A stretch of DNA of 32,267 nucleotides, taken from positions 1 to 32,267 of the forward strand of contig JAGXLR010000014.1 in assembly GCA_018334555.1 (NCBI GenBank). Reading direction: 5' to 3'. Under the pieces are notes generated by a model. It worked only from the letters and a program-made list of their open reading frames with translations. It was not told where the DNA came from and made no database searches. The stretch is from Desulfobacterales bacterium (lineage in GTDB: Bacteria; Desulfobacterota; Desulfobacteria; Desulfobacterales; Desulfosalsimonadaceae). The translations under genes and the position numbers were made by a program. Each line of letters begins with the position of its first letter. The stretch's first letter is position 1. Below are positions 24,464 to 32,179 of this stretch, piece by piece.

Positions 24464-24616
24464 CTATTCATCCGGGGTTGGGGATTCCGGCGCGTTTTCC
24501 GTGTCATTGGCCTCACCGGATTTCTTTTCCTGCTTACGCTGCCGCTTTTCCTCTTTCTTTTTTTTCTTTTCTAGTTCTTTTTGGCGTTTTTTGAACTGGT
24601 AGTGCGATTTTGCCAT
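24464..24616 (-). CDS. small lysine-rich protein, conserved type, unknown function
   Basis: A 50-residue protein beginning MAKSHYQFKKRQKELEKKKK, then a run of Lys, Glu and Arg predicted as one charged helix, and an acidic tail ending PTPDE. I recall similar short proteins in several proteobacteria, annotated hypothetical. A nucleic-acid or ribosome-associated role is plausible but unproven. I place the start at ATG 24616, preceded by AAAGGA, rather than 25 codons upstream. It lies downstream of the cold-shock gene on the same strand, beyond its terminator. Confidence 0.72.
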   Translation of the reverse strand: MAKSHYQFKKRQKELEKKKKKEEKRQRKQEKKSGEANDTENAPESPTPDE

Positions 24617-24715
24617 GGATTTTTCCTTTCTGACAGTCGACTGGATAGAGGAATGCAAGGATAATGGGACATGCGTCGCAGCCGCTGCCATGGCGGTTTT
24701 ATAAAGTCGGCAATT

Positions 24716-24748
24716 AAAAAAGGCACCCCCCGGTTTACGGGAGATGCC
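24716..24748 (-). terminator. intrinsic terminator of the cold-shock gene
   Basis: On the minus strand GGCATCTCCCG (24748-24738) pairs with CGGGGGGTGCC (24732-24722), with G-U pairs, around a short loop. The stem is followed by a U run (24721-24716). It lies about 30 bases after the csp stop codon. Confidence 0.85.
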
Positions 24749-24777
24749 TTGTCCTACGAATGGTTTTAAAAAGCAGA

Positions 24778-24978
24778 TTATTCGGCCGTCACGTTGGCAG
24801 CAGCCGGGCCCTTAGCGCCCTGCTCGATGTCAAAAGTCACGTGCGCGCCTTCGTTGAGGGACTTAAAGCCGGTCATGTTGATTGCACTGTGATGCACAAA
24901 TACGTCCGGTCCGTCTTCCTGCTCAATGAAGCCAAAACCTTTGCGGTCATTAAACCACTTTACTGTTCCGTTTGCCAT
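24778..24978 (-). CDS. csp: cold-shock domain protein (CspA family)
   Basis: A 66-residue single cold-shock domain binding single-stranded RNA or DNA. RNP1 is KGFGFI and RNP2 is VFVHHSAI, both intact; the start [18 protein letters not shown] is canonical. Such proteins melt RNA structure and act as chaperones or antiterminators. AGGAGG lies eight bases before the ATG. The leader is about 125 bases from the promoter candidate at 25111-25138 and contains a terminator-like hairpin, suggesting control at the RNA level. A RhlB-like helicase gene lies just upstream on the same strand, a functionally fitting neighbour. Confidence 0.96.
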   Translation of the reverse strand: MANGTVKWFNDRKGFGFIEQEDGPDVFVHHSAINMTGFKSLNEGAHVTFDIEQGAKGPAAANVTAE

Positions 24979-25060
24979 GTTTACATCCTCCTTTCAGATA
25001 AATATTCTCAAAATCTTAAACTGGAGGATGACACAACGGCTATACAACCTGTTCCTTCAG

Positions 25061-25092
25061 AAAAAAACCGCCCTGCCGCTTAAAAGGCAAGG
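25061..25092 (-). terminator. terminator-like hairpin in the csp leader (attenuator or helicase-operon terminator)
   Basis: On the minus strand CCTTGCC (25092-25086) and GGCAGGG (25077-25071) pair, with one G-U, around an eight-base loop. They are followed after CGG by seven U residues (25067-25061). It lies downstream of the csp promoter candidate and about 85 bases before the csp ATG. It can end helicase-operon read-through and may also attenuate csp itself. Confidence 0.6.
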
Positions 25093-25110
25093 CCTTTGTT
25101 GATTATTATT

Positions 25111-25138
25111 AATATAACATCTTTTTAAACAAATACAA
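25111..25138 (-). promoter_or_regulatory. candidate csp promoter
   Basis: On the minus strand TTGTAT (25138-25133), a 16-base spacer and TATATT (25116-25111, five of six to TATAAT) precede a leader of about 125 bases. The region is strongly AT-rich. Confidence 0.5.
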
Positions 25139-25222
25139 GCGATTTCGATCAATAAATATAAAAAGCGTTTCAACGTTCAAACCCGAGTAAGCCGGTAAAC
25201 TACGAGAAATCTAATAATTTCT

Positions 25223-26614
25223 TTATTTTGAGGCGGTCCGGGGTTTCTTTTTGCCGCCGCCCCCCTTTTTTTTTGCCAGGGGTTTTGGCAGCACCAGCCA
25301 GCTGTCATCCGGCTCGGTACATGGCAGTTCTCGCTCCATGAATGCCTCGATCTCGGGAATATAAAATGAATCCTCCTCGTCCGCGAAACTGATCGATGTG
25401 CCGGCCGCACCGGCCCGACCGGTGCGGCCGATGCGGTGGACATAGTCTTCCGGATCATGGGGCAGGTTATAGTTGATCACATGGTCCATTGCCTCGATGT
25501 GAATGCCCCGGGCCACGACATCGGTTGCCACAAGCACCCGGATTTTTCCGGCCTTGAAGTCCGCGAGCCGCCGGCTTCGTTTTTGCTGGGGCACATCACC
25601 GGTGAGCAGTTCGCTTTTGATGCCATAGCGGTTCAACCGGTCGGCCAGCCGTCTAACCGCGTCCTTTCGGTTGCAGAAGACCAGCACCCGGGAGAGGCTT
25701 TGCTGGGCAATGATGTTGTAGAGCAGGGCGAATTTGTTTTTGTTGGTTACGATATAGACAATCTGGTCAACCGAATCTACAGCCACCTGCTCCGGCTCGA
25801 TGGCCACGCGGGCCGGATTTTGCGTCCAGCTGGCGGCCAGGCGGGTGATGGCATCGGTAAGCGTGGCACTAAACAGCATGGTCTGACGGCTTCCTTTTTG
25901 GGGGGTAGCGTAAATGATTTTGCGCACATCCGGAATAAACCCCATATCCAGCATCCGGTCCGCCTCATCGATCACCAGCACTTCAACCTTTTTTAAAAAA
26001 AGCGTGCGGCGCCTCGAAAAATCAAGCAGGCGGCCCGGAGTGGCCACAATGATGTCGACCGGGCGGCCGGTGAGCTGTTTCTGCTGTTGTTTGAAATCCA
26101 TCCCGCCGAAAATGGAAACAATGTTAAAATCACAATACTTCGCAAGCTGCCGGGCTTCTTCCGTTACCTGCATTACCAGCTCCCGGGTAGGCGCAAGAAT
26201 TAATACCCGGGGCGTGCCCGGTTTTCGTTTTGCCTGAATCGGATGATTCGTCAGATATGTTATGATTGAAATTAAAAAAGCGGCTGTCTTTCCGGTGCCC
26301 GTCTGGGCCCGTCCAAATGCATCCCGGCCCGCCAGCGCGCTGGGCAGAATTTCCGTCTGGATGGGCGTACAATAGCTAAAGCCCAGGTCACTTATGGCGT
26401 GCATCAATTCATCGGGCAGGTCAAAGTCATGAAAACGGGTTTTATCGGAGGCTGTCGGCACCCTGAATTCTGATACCTGCCATTGACTGTCGTTGGATGC
26501 GGAGTCCTTGCCTGTCGGGCCGCTATCCTGCCCGTCGGTTTTGTCGTTATTTGTTTGAGAGTTATGATCCATCATGGATTCGTTTCCTTTCTTTCGCGTC
26601 TTATCATCTATCAT
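25223..26614 (-). CDS. rhlB: DEAD-box RNA helicase, RhlB-like
   Basis: The 463 residues contain all expected motifs: Q motif [10 protein letters not shown], Walker [29 protein letters not shown], and [10 protein letters not shown]. Ahead of the core is a 50-60-residue polar N-terminal extension; behind it is a lysine/glycine-rich tail. The ends of the core (CTPIQ...[20 protein letters not shown]...LVLPKPL) resemble my memory of E. coli RhlB more than RhlE or DeaD, but RhlE-like is possible. It unwinds RNA in decay or ribosome assembly. The ATG at 26614 overlaps the GTPase stop as ATGA. An internal ATG at 26575 has a better AAAGGA site and could be the true start. Confidence 0.92.
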   Translation of the reverse strand: MIDDKTRKKGNESMMDHNSQTNNDKTDGQDSGPTGKDSASNDSQWQVSEFRVPTASDKTRFHDFDLPDELMHAISDLGFSYCTPIQTEILPSALAGRDAFGRAQTGTGKTAAFLISIITYLTNHPIQAKRKPGTPRVLILAPTRELVMQVTEEARQLAKYCDFNIVSIFGGMDFKQQQKQLTGRPVDIIVATPGRLLDFSRRRTLFLKKVEVLVIDEADRMLDMGFIPDVRKIIYATPQKGSRQTMLFSATLTDAITRLAASWTQNPARVAIEPEQVAVDSVDQIVYIVTNKNKFALLYNIIAQQSLSRVLVFCNRKDAVRRLADRLNRYGIKSELLTGDVPQQKRSRRLADFKAGKIRVLVATDVVARGIHIEAMDHVINYNLPHDPEDYVHRIGRTGRAGAAGTSISFADEEDSFYIPEIEAFMERELPCTEPDDSWLVLPKPLAKKKGGGGKKKPRTASK

Positions 26615-28038
26615 TCGTTGGATATATTGTTTAACTGCGTCGTGATCGCCTCAATCATCCGCGGCTTTAATTCTTCTATTCGCTGGGTGTGGCCTTTGCG
26701 CACCGCCCTGAAAAATCGGCGGCCGGCCTGCTTCAGTCCGCCCTCCCATGTGGTGGTGTAGCCGGACTTTTCCTCTGCTGCCGCGTTTGCCGGAGGTTGC
26801 GGTTGATCCCGCCGGCTGTGTGCCCAGTTGATCACATGGGAAAAATAAATCAGGGCCCGATCGATGATCACAAAAAGCATTTGATCATTCTGGATCGGCC
26901 CCACACGGATTTTAACCCGGCCCACGGGTAGACCCAGGATTTTGGTCCGGGCCATCCGATCGGTGCCCAGCGCCGCGGAGCCAGCCCCGATAGCGCCGCC
27001 CAGTGCGGTAAAGACCCCAAAGCTAAGCCCCGCCAAAGCAAGATCGATATTCGCACCGATCAGCCCGCCCCCGGCGCCCGCAGCGGTAGCCAGCTGCCAT
27101 CTATTTAAGCCGAGGACTTTCCATGTTCGGGAAGAAAACAGGTCTTCATTGAGAATCGACCGGGGCGGGAGTTCCAGGTTGAAGATATTGTGTTTGAAAC
27201 GCTTTCTGATGCGTTTGTGCGCGGCCTGCTCCATGTGCTGGATATCTGCCCGGTATTTTTCTGCCAATTCCCGCTTCACCTGGTCCATCCGGGAAAAATC
27301 CCGGCAGGTTTTTTTCACTAAATGGCCGGCGGCTGTTTCCACGAGCCCCATGATGATGTTTGCGGTTTCGGCAATCCGCTGATGCCAGTCCTGTTTAAAG
27401 GCGTCAATCACATAGGTAAGCGCCGCCTGCCAGTCCGGATCAATCATTTTCAATGATTCGAGCAGTTCGATCCGTTCGGCATAGGTCGCCCGCTGCGCAT
27501 CAAAAATCCGGATCGTGTTAAAATATTTCCGGGCATGGGCTTTCCAATCCGCCAGGTAGGTCAGATCCGATTCGTCCTTTGGGTTAATAACAACCAGGCG
27601 GGGTAGCGCGGTCAGCCGCAGGATTTCCATTTCTACGGCGTCGGTCTGCCGAACCGGCCGGGAGCCGTCGGCTACAAAAATTATGCCCGCCCCGTCGGCT
27701 ACTGGACCCAGCAGCTCGCACTCATGGCTGAAGTCCGGATTATTTTGGTGCGTGCGAATGAATTCTGAAATACAGTTCGCCTCGGGACCTTCAAAATTCT
27801 GCATCCAGGCAAGGGTGTGACGGGGCTGCTGAAAACCCGGCGTGTCAATAAAGCGGATGACTTCCACACCGTCAATGCTCACCGGGTATTCCAGGCATTT
27901 AAGGGTTTCCCCGGGTGTGGGACTGATCCTCACGCTGTCATCCTCTGCCAGGGTCGCCACTACTGAGGATTTTCCCTCGTTCGGGTGGCCGAGTATGGCA
28001 AAAACAGGGGCTCTATCTGTCAAATGCGCTTCTTCCAA
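26611..28038 (-). CDS. DUF3482-type GTPase, membrane-associating
   Basis: A 475-residue GTPase-like protein with P-loop GHPNEGKSS (17-25), DTPG switch II and INPKDE where the family has NKxD. A long helical middle follows, then a glycine-rich hydrophobic stretch ([20 protein letters not shown] onward, about 310-355) able to insert into or bridge a membrane, and a C-terminal helical region. DUF3482 proteins are regularly paired with a DUF2868 membrane protein, which lies three bases upstream here. Their joint function is not established. Overlap by ATGA couples it to the helicase gene. Confidence 0.85.
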   Translation of the reverse strand: MEEAHLTDRAPVFAILGHPNEGKSSVVATLAEDDSVRISPTPGETLKCLEYPVSIDGVEVIRFIDTPGFQQPRHTLAWMQNFEGPEANCISEFIRTHQNNPDFSHECELLGPVADGAGIIFVADGSRPVRQTDAVEMEILRLTALPRLVVINPKDESDLTYLADWKAHARKYFNTIRIFDAQRATYAERIELLESLKMIDPDWQAALTYVIDAFKQDWHQRIAETANIIMGLVETAAGHLVKKTCRDFSRMDQVKRELAEKYRADIQHMEQAAHKRIRKRFKHNIFNLELPPRSILNEDLFSSRTWKVLGLNRWQLATAAGAGGGLIGANIDLALAGLSFGVFTALGGAIGAGSAALGTDRMARTKILGLPVGRVKIRVGPIQNDQMLFVIIDRALIYFSHVINWAHSRRDQPQPPANAAAEEKSGYTTTWEGGLKQAGRRFFRAVRKGHTQRIEELKPRMIEAITTQLNNISNE

Positions 28039-28041
28039 AGG

Positions 28042-29619
28042 TTATCCTCCCAAAACTTCAACTCTGAGGTACGGATCCCCCTGTTTGGCAACGGCATGTG
28101 CCCAGACCATGCGATCCGTATCCGCAGGCGGCGTAAATATTGTTGCGGCCGAGGGTTTTCCTATCAAACCGATGATAAAACCGCTTTCAACGCCGGCTTT
28201 TTGCCGGATCGATACAATCCATGACAGGGTTTCCTGAATCGGCGGCTGCCAAGCCTCTTGAATGAATACCAGCCGGTTCTCCGACGCCCCGGAATCGCCC
28301 TTCAGGGTTTCTTCAACGGCCTGCGCATCCGCCTTTGGATCAAACCGGCAGACGATGCGGGCGCCTATACCCAGGCCGAGCCGCCGCCTGAGCCTCTCCT
28401 CTAGTTCATCTTGCCGGTATTTGCCGGCAATGTCCTCAGGGATCAGGATGATTGCCGTCTTCAGGGCGTCTTCAGACATTTCTTCGGATGCGCTCGGTCC
28501 GTATCGGAATGGGGCGGCTGCCGTTTCTGATCGTTCGTCGTCAGCCTTTTCATATGCCCGGCTTTTGGTCGTCACCGCCGGCGTTTTCATGGACAGAAGC
28601 AGCCGGTCGCAGGCCGCATGGGAAAACGAAAGACGATGGATCGCCCGGCCTTGCCTAATCACCGATCCGGCCAAAAGGATTAGTCGCGGCAGCAGGCCGT
28701 AGCAGATCACTGCAAACAGAAGAAACGGCCACCAGGCGGTTAGATCCGAAGTACTCAGGCCCTGCATGCTTTCTTTTAGGACGAACTGGCTGCCTTCAAT
28801 CTGTGAGAGCGTGGGATGGGCGATGGCGTCCGGCGCCACCCATGACCAGGGCAGGGCGATGGTATCCACAACGCGGTAAACGGTTTCTGCCGCCGGCTGC
28901 AGCGTAGACTGCCAGCCGAAGGCCAGATCCGTGATGGCGATCCTTAGCAAAAGGAACCCGATGATACCGATATTGAAAAAGACGCCGAACACCTGGCCGA
29001 CGATAAAAAGGGGTCGGAACAGAATAGCTCCGTAAATAGAGCGGCTTTGACCGATCATGCCTGTTATCGATGCCATCCGCTCGCCCCTGGCGGCCGAAAG
29101 GCCGCTATACCGGCCCGTAATCAGTTTTTTAATAAGGCGCCTGAAAATACCGGTCAACAGCGGATAGACGCCCCCTGGGGGCTTTTTCGGTCCGATGGCC
29201 CGAAGAAGGCTCGATAGGCCAAGCAGCATAAGAAGGACAAGCTGGGGGGCGATCATCACCCAAAGGCAGGAAAATATATTAATCGGATCGTTTCCGGAAT
29301 AGGCCAGAAGTGAGCCGCAAAGCCCGGCCCCCAGAAGCGCCCCGAGGATACCGGCAAGCCATCGGCTCAGGCCAAGCGCCTCAGCAGCCGCCTCTCCCGG
29401 CAGCACCGCCCGGTCCCCCGATGACTGCCGGAAGCCCTCACGCTGCCGGGAGAGCCAATACCTGAAAAGATCTTTTCTGATGACCGGTTCCGGGTGATTA
29501 CCAATAAAGGCCTGATAAATCTTCCGGTCCGTATCCTCTCTCGTATTATCCGGATTTTCTCCGGCCCGCTCGCCCAGTAGGTATTCAAAATCGATTAAGT
29601 CAGTGGCGCGCCATTTCAT
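28042..29619 (-). CDS. DUF2868 membrane protein
   Basis: A 525-residue protein with a soluble N-terminal region (about 1-80) starting MKWRATDLIDFEYLL, four predicted membrane segments (about 88-110, 115-140, 200-230 and 295-320) and a large cytoplasmic C-terminal domain of about 200 residues. The latter contains AIILIPEDIAGKY and RIVCRFDPKADAQAVEETL, perhaps a nucleotide-binding-like fold. I recognise the DUF2868 family by this layout and by its constant partner, the DUF3482 GTPase three bases downstream. It is the first gene of the three-gene operon. Function unknown; the pair suggests a membrane sensor or receptor for the GTPase. Confidence 0.83.
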   Translation of the reverse strand: MKWRATDLIDFEYLLGERAGENPDNTREDTDRKIYQAFIGNHPEPVIRKDLFRYWLSRQREGFRQSSGDRAVLPGEAAAEALGLSRWLAGILGALLGAGLCGSLLAYSGNDPINIFSCLWVMIAPQLVLLMLLGLSSLLRAIGPKKPPGGVYPLLTGIFRRLIKKLITGRYSGLSAARGERMASITGMIGQSRSIYGAILFRPLFIVGQVFGVFFNIGIIGFLLLRIAITDLAFGWQSTLQPAAETVYRVVDTIALPWSWVAPDAIAHPTLSQIEGSQFVLKESMQGLSTSDLTAWWPFLLFAVICYGLLPRLILLAGSVIRQGRAIHRLSFSHAACDRLLLSMKTPAVTTKSRAYEKADDERSETAAAPFRYGPSASEEMSEDALKTAIILIPEDIAGKYRQDELEERLRRRLGLGIGARIVCRFDPKADAQAVEETLKGDSGASENRLVFIQEAWQPPIQETLSWIVSIRQKAGVESGFIIGLIGKPSAATIFTPPADTDRMVWAHAVAKQGDPYLRVEVLGG

Positions 29620-29717
29620 AAGAAAGTCTGCAGGGAAGGTTTCCTGGATCTATAGGCGGGGGCAATGTCGGAAAAATCACTCGCCATAGAATGACACTTT
29701 GTTAAAAACTGTTGAAT

Positions 29718-30329
29718 CTATACATGGATCGTGCGTTTTCCGGTCAATTTCTCCATCCAGCCCAGGAACTTGAGCAGATTCCTGGGAGGGGATATGCGTT
29801 TACCCAGCAGCCGCCATGTAATGAATTCGATAATCAGGCCGCTGTCTTCCAGGGGTTTCATATAGGCGAAGTCGTATTTTAGCGGCCCCAACTTGAGCTG
29901 CCCCAGCAGCCATAGAGAGGTCCCGGCCATGGCTAGTTTATCCGCCCAGGTTTCCACATCGTCCACCAGAAATCCCAGCTGATGGACAACAATTTTACCC
30001 TCCGGATCAAGGCTTCTTGAATAAAAATCAGAGCCGTCCAAGGGTTCGAGGAGCTCCAGTTCAACCCCCTGATGATAGCCGAGCCCCATCTTGCCTTTGA
30101 TGGCTTTTTTATCCCCACGCTCCATCCAGTATACCGGGCGGCCGGCGGCGATAAAAAAGGGCCTGACCCCTTTGGCCTCAAGCTGTTGAGAGGCCGTTTC
30201 GACATCTTTTACTAGCAGCCCCACCTGGTGGATCTTCGGTAATCCGTGGGCTTGCCTGAACCCGCTGGCCAGATTTTCAACCGCCTGGTTGAAATCCTTC
30301 GCGTCAAGTAGCTCTTTAAAATAAATCAT
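29718..30329 (-). CDS. VOC/glyoxalase-fold protein, copy 1
   Basis: A 203-residue vicinal-oxygen-chelate protein made of two beta-alpha-beta modules. The four metal-ligand positions are readable: His in KIHQVGLLVKD, Glu in ELELLEP, His in VHQLGFLVDD and Glu in LIIEFITW. The pattern (H..LLV.D, ELLEP, H..FLVDD) resembles methylmalonyl-CoA epimerase, but the protein is longer, with an N-terminal segment and a C-terminal tail of about 35 residues. The substrate is unknown. It is clearly paralogous to 31001-31615. It lies 98 bp downstream of the start of the DUF2868 operon and is probably a separate unit. Confidence 0.83.
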   Translation of the reverse strand: MIYFKELLDAKDFNQAVENLASGFRQAHGLPKIHQVGLLVKDVETASQQLEAKGVRPFFIAAGRPVYWMERGDKKAIKGKMGLGYHQGVELELLEPLDGSDFYSRSLDPEGKIVVHQLGFLVDDVETWADKLAMAGTSLWLLGQLKLGPLKYDFAYMKPLEDSGLIIEFITWRLLGKRISPPRNLLKFLGWMEKLTGKRTIHV

Positions 30330-30406
30330 GATCTCGCCCTATATTTTGGAATGGCGGTGTCAGTTTCCAGAATAGCAGAATATACTCAAATTACATAACA
30401 TTTTTA

Positions 30407-30787
30407 ATGACGGGCTTCAATGATGAATTCGCTTCTGAACGGGTGATGGCGGAAAAAGGGCTTCAGAGCCGCCGGCAGGCCTTTGAATCGGGCTTTTGGT
30501 ATCGGTTTGCCTATCATTGTTTCCGGGGCAGCGGCGATGGCGGGGTGATGCTAAAGGCGGAAAAAGATGAGAAAGACGGCGCCATCGCCATTTACTGTCT
30601 GCACAAGAATCAGCCAATGTTCGAGCTGACCCTGCCCCGGGACCGGGCCCGGCGGATCATTTCCAAGCTTGGCTGGCATCTGGAGAACCAGGATGATTTT
30701 CGGATATACCCCGGGGCGCTTACATCCATTGCCAGGGTAACTGCAGATGCCGAACACAACCTCATTATCACCTTTATTTTCAGCTAA
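30407..30787 (+). CDS. hypothetical 126-residue protein
   Basis: Not recognised. It is soluble, with no signal peptide or membrane segment. The N-terminal 35 residues are charged, followed by a mixed beta region (DGAIAIYCLHKNQPMFELTLP) and a helix (RDRARRIISKLGW), ending in strand-rich HNLIITFIFS. No ribosome binding site stands before ATG 30407; an in-frame ATG at 30446 is an alternative start. It lies between and antisense to the two VOC genes, with a 49-residue gene following 23 bases later. Confidence 0.6.
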   Translation: MTGFNDEFASERVMAEKGLQSRRQAFESGFWYRFAYHCFRGSGDGGVMLKAEKDEKDGAIAIYCLHKNQPMFELTLPRDRARRIISKLGWHLENQDDFRIYPGALTSIARVTADAEHNLIITFIFS

Positions 30788-30810
30788 CATTGCCGGACGG
30801 TGGTACCGAG

Positions 30811-30960
30811 ATGATCGAGCGCAGGAAACTAAGCAAATTTTGGTACCAGGATGCCGTCTATTTTCCGGAAAAAGGCTTTTTCGCTACTGTCAAAAAGCCG
30901 GATTGGCTTTGGGATAAATTCGGCGGCAAATACCGGAAAAAGATCAAATTCAAGAAATGA
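30811..30960 (+). CDS. small basic aromatic-rich protein, 49 residues
   Basis: A short frame from ATG 30811 to TGA 30960, beginning MIERRKLSKFWYQDAVYFPE and ending KYRKKIKFKK. It is rich in Lys, Phe, Trp and Tyr, with a calculated strongly basic character. It follows the 126-residue gene on the same strand, so the two could form one transcript. Its ribosome binding site is weak (GGTACCGAG). Not recognised. It is real only if conserved elsewhere. Confidence 0.45.
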   Translation: MIERRKLSKFWYQDAVYFPEKGFFATVKKPDWLWDKFGGKYRKKIKFKK

Positions 30961-31000
30961 ATTGATTGATCTGCTGAGCGTGCCGGATTAGTTGATTCAT

Positions 31001-31615
31001 CTATAGTGAAATGCTTCGCTTGCCGGTCATTTTTTCAAGCCGCCCCACGGTTTTAAAAATAAATTTTGGGGGGCCGAGATTCAGACCCAGCACGCGCCAG
31101 CAAATAAATTCCATGATCAGGCCGCTTTTTTTTAACGGCTCCATATAGGCAAAGTCGGTTTTGGACGGGAATGCCTTGAGGCGACCCCGCACATAGAGGT
31201 CGGTTTCGGACTGGTCTGCGAGCTGATCCGCCCATTTGTCCACGTTATCCACCAGAAACCCCAGGTGCTGGATCACAATGCCACCCTCCGGATCCAAGTA
31301 TTGGGTGTAAAAATCAGAGCCCGCCAGGGGCTCTAAAAGCTCCAGCTCATATCCTTGGTAATAGGCAAGCCCCATTTTGCCTTTTACCTCTTTCTGCGCG
31401 CCGCGCTCCACCCATAGCACCGGCGCGCCGGCAGCAATAAAAAACGGTCCCACCCCTTGCGCCTCAAGTTGCCCGGCCGCCGCTTCAACGTCCTTTACCA
31501 CCAGCCCGAGCTGGTGAATTTTTGGCAGTCCGTGTGCCTCTCTGAAATCAGCGGCCAGGTTTTTGACGGCCTGGTCAAAATTACTCGCATGAAACAGATC
31601 ATCAAATCGAATCAT
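31001..31615 (-). CDS. VOC/glyoxalase-fold protein, copy 2
   Basis: A 204-residue paralogue of the protein at 29718-30329. It aligns along its length with roughly 60% identity by eye, including EAHGLPKIHQLGLVVKDVE, KGKMGLAYYQGYELELLEP, DPEGGIVIQHLGFLVDNVD and the C-terminal MTGKRSISL. The four ligand positions (H, E, H, E) are kept. Same orientation as copy 1, with two small genes on the opposite strand between them. It points to a local duplication or two related substrates. Downstream of its stop is only a short gap before the small antisense gene. Confidence 0.83.
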   Translation of the reverse strand: MIRFDDLFHASNFDQAVKNLAADFREAHGLPKIHQLGLVVKDVEAAAGQLEAQGVGPFFIAAGAPVLWVERGAQKEVKGKMGLAYYQGYELELLEPLAGSDFYTQYLDPEGGIVIQHLGFLVDNVDKWADQLADQSETDLYVRGRLKAFPSKTDFAYMEPLKKSGLIMEFICWRVLGLNLGPPKFIFKTVGRLEKMTGKRSISL

Positions 31616-31634
31616 GGCATCAGCCTTTGTTTAA

Positions 31635-31673
31635 CCTAAATTGAGCGTTTCAATTTTTTGAAGATTTAATTTT
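31635..31673. repeat. truncated CCTAAA...repeat, cut by the next element
   Basis: CCTAAATTGAGCGTTTCAAT and the bases to 31673 match the inverse of 14859-14897. The copy then stops abruptly and continues as GACAATCTCGTAAAA, the end of the other repeat family. It begins about 20 bases before the VOC copy 2 start, on its upstream side. Confidence 0.7.
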
Positions 31674-31821
31674 GACAATCTCGTAAAAAAATAATTTTAG
31701 GATGGCAAAGTAAAAAGTTCAAGCCCCGTTTAAGATTCGGGGCGCGCAAAATCCCGAGGAATGCAGCGTACTTAGCTGTACGTGAAATTCCGAGGGAGGC
31801 AGCGCAACAAAAGATATTGGA
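31674..31821. repeat. MITE-like CTCGTAAAAA element, inverse of 19980-20133
   Basis: Begins GACAATCTCGTAAAAAA and contains, in inverse orientation, the same interior as the element at 19980 (AGGATGGCAAAGTAAAAAGT; GTACTTAGCTGTACG; CAATATC region). Its other end stops at GGACTT without the second CGTAAAAA end and runs straight into the hairpin repeat, so it is truncated or was interrupted by that insertion. Confidence 0.75.
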
Positions 31822-31822
31822 C

Positions 31823-31970
31823 TTCTAAGTAACTTGAAAATATATATTATTATTCCAGAAGCTTAACTCTCTGTCATTCCGAGGAGCAAAAGCGACGAGG
31901 AATCTTGTTTGTTCAAGATTTCTCGCTGTCGCTCGAAATGACAAAATTGGATGAATCGTCTCAGTGCCTT
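31823..31970. repeat. composite hairpin repeat, inverse copy of 3044-3192
   Basis: Its complement is nearly identical to the segment before the activator gene: tail (31823-31871), 72-bp hairpin unit (31872-31943) and flank to AAGGCACTGA (31970). The two copies lie about 28.7 kb apart in opposite orientation and could recombine to invert everything between. Confidence 0.88.
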
Positions 31971-32078
31971 CAACCATACAGTAAAAGTTACTCCTAGGCT
32001 CGGTCCCGGGCCGCGGCCCGGGGGGGTACTTCCAAGGAACTCGACAATATTTACTATTATTTTAGATGCTTTCGCTGC

Positions 32079-32150
32079 TGTCATTCCGAGGAGCGAAAGT
32101 GACGAAAAATCTTGATTGCTAAAGATTTCTCGCTGTCGCCCGAAATGACA
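32079..32150. repeat. 72-bp TGTCAT...ATGACA hairpin repeat
   Basis: Fourth full copy of the hairpin unit, same orientation as the copy at 31872-31943, exactly 72 bp. It is preceded by an AT-rich tail (ATTTACTATTATTTTAG) like that of the other long copies. Between the two copies lies a GC-rich palindrome, CCCGGGCCGCGGCCCGGG (32005-32022). Confidence 0.85.
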
Positions 32151-32179
32151 ATGCGGATGTTTTTTAGAGTTACTTTCTG

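Noticed and set aside
32005-32022. Replication or partition site at the 18-bp GC palindrome
   Set aside because: CCCGGGCCGCGGCCCGGG is a single palindrome without iterons, DnaA boxes or parAB genes; it is probably repeat debris.
31863-32084. Minus-strand open frame of 73 codons
   Set aside because: It lies wholly within the hairpin repeats; the encoded FCHFERQREI and SSLLLLGMT segments are translations of the repeat arms.
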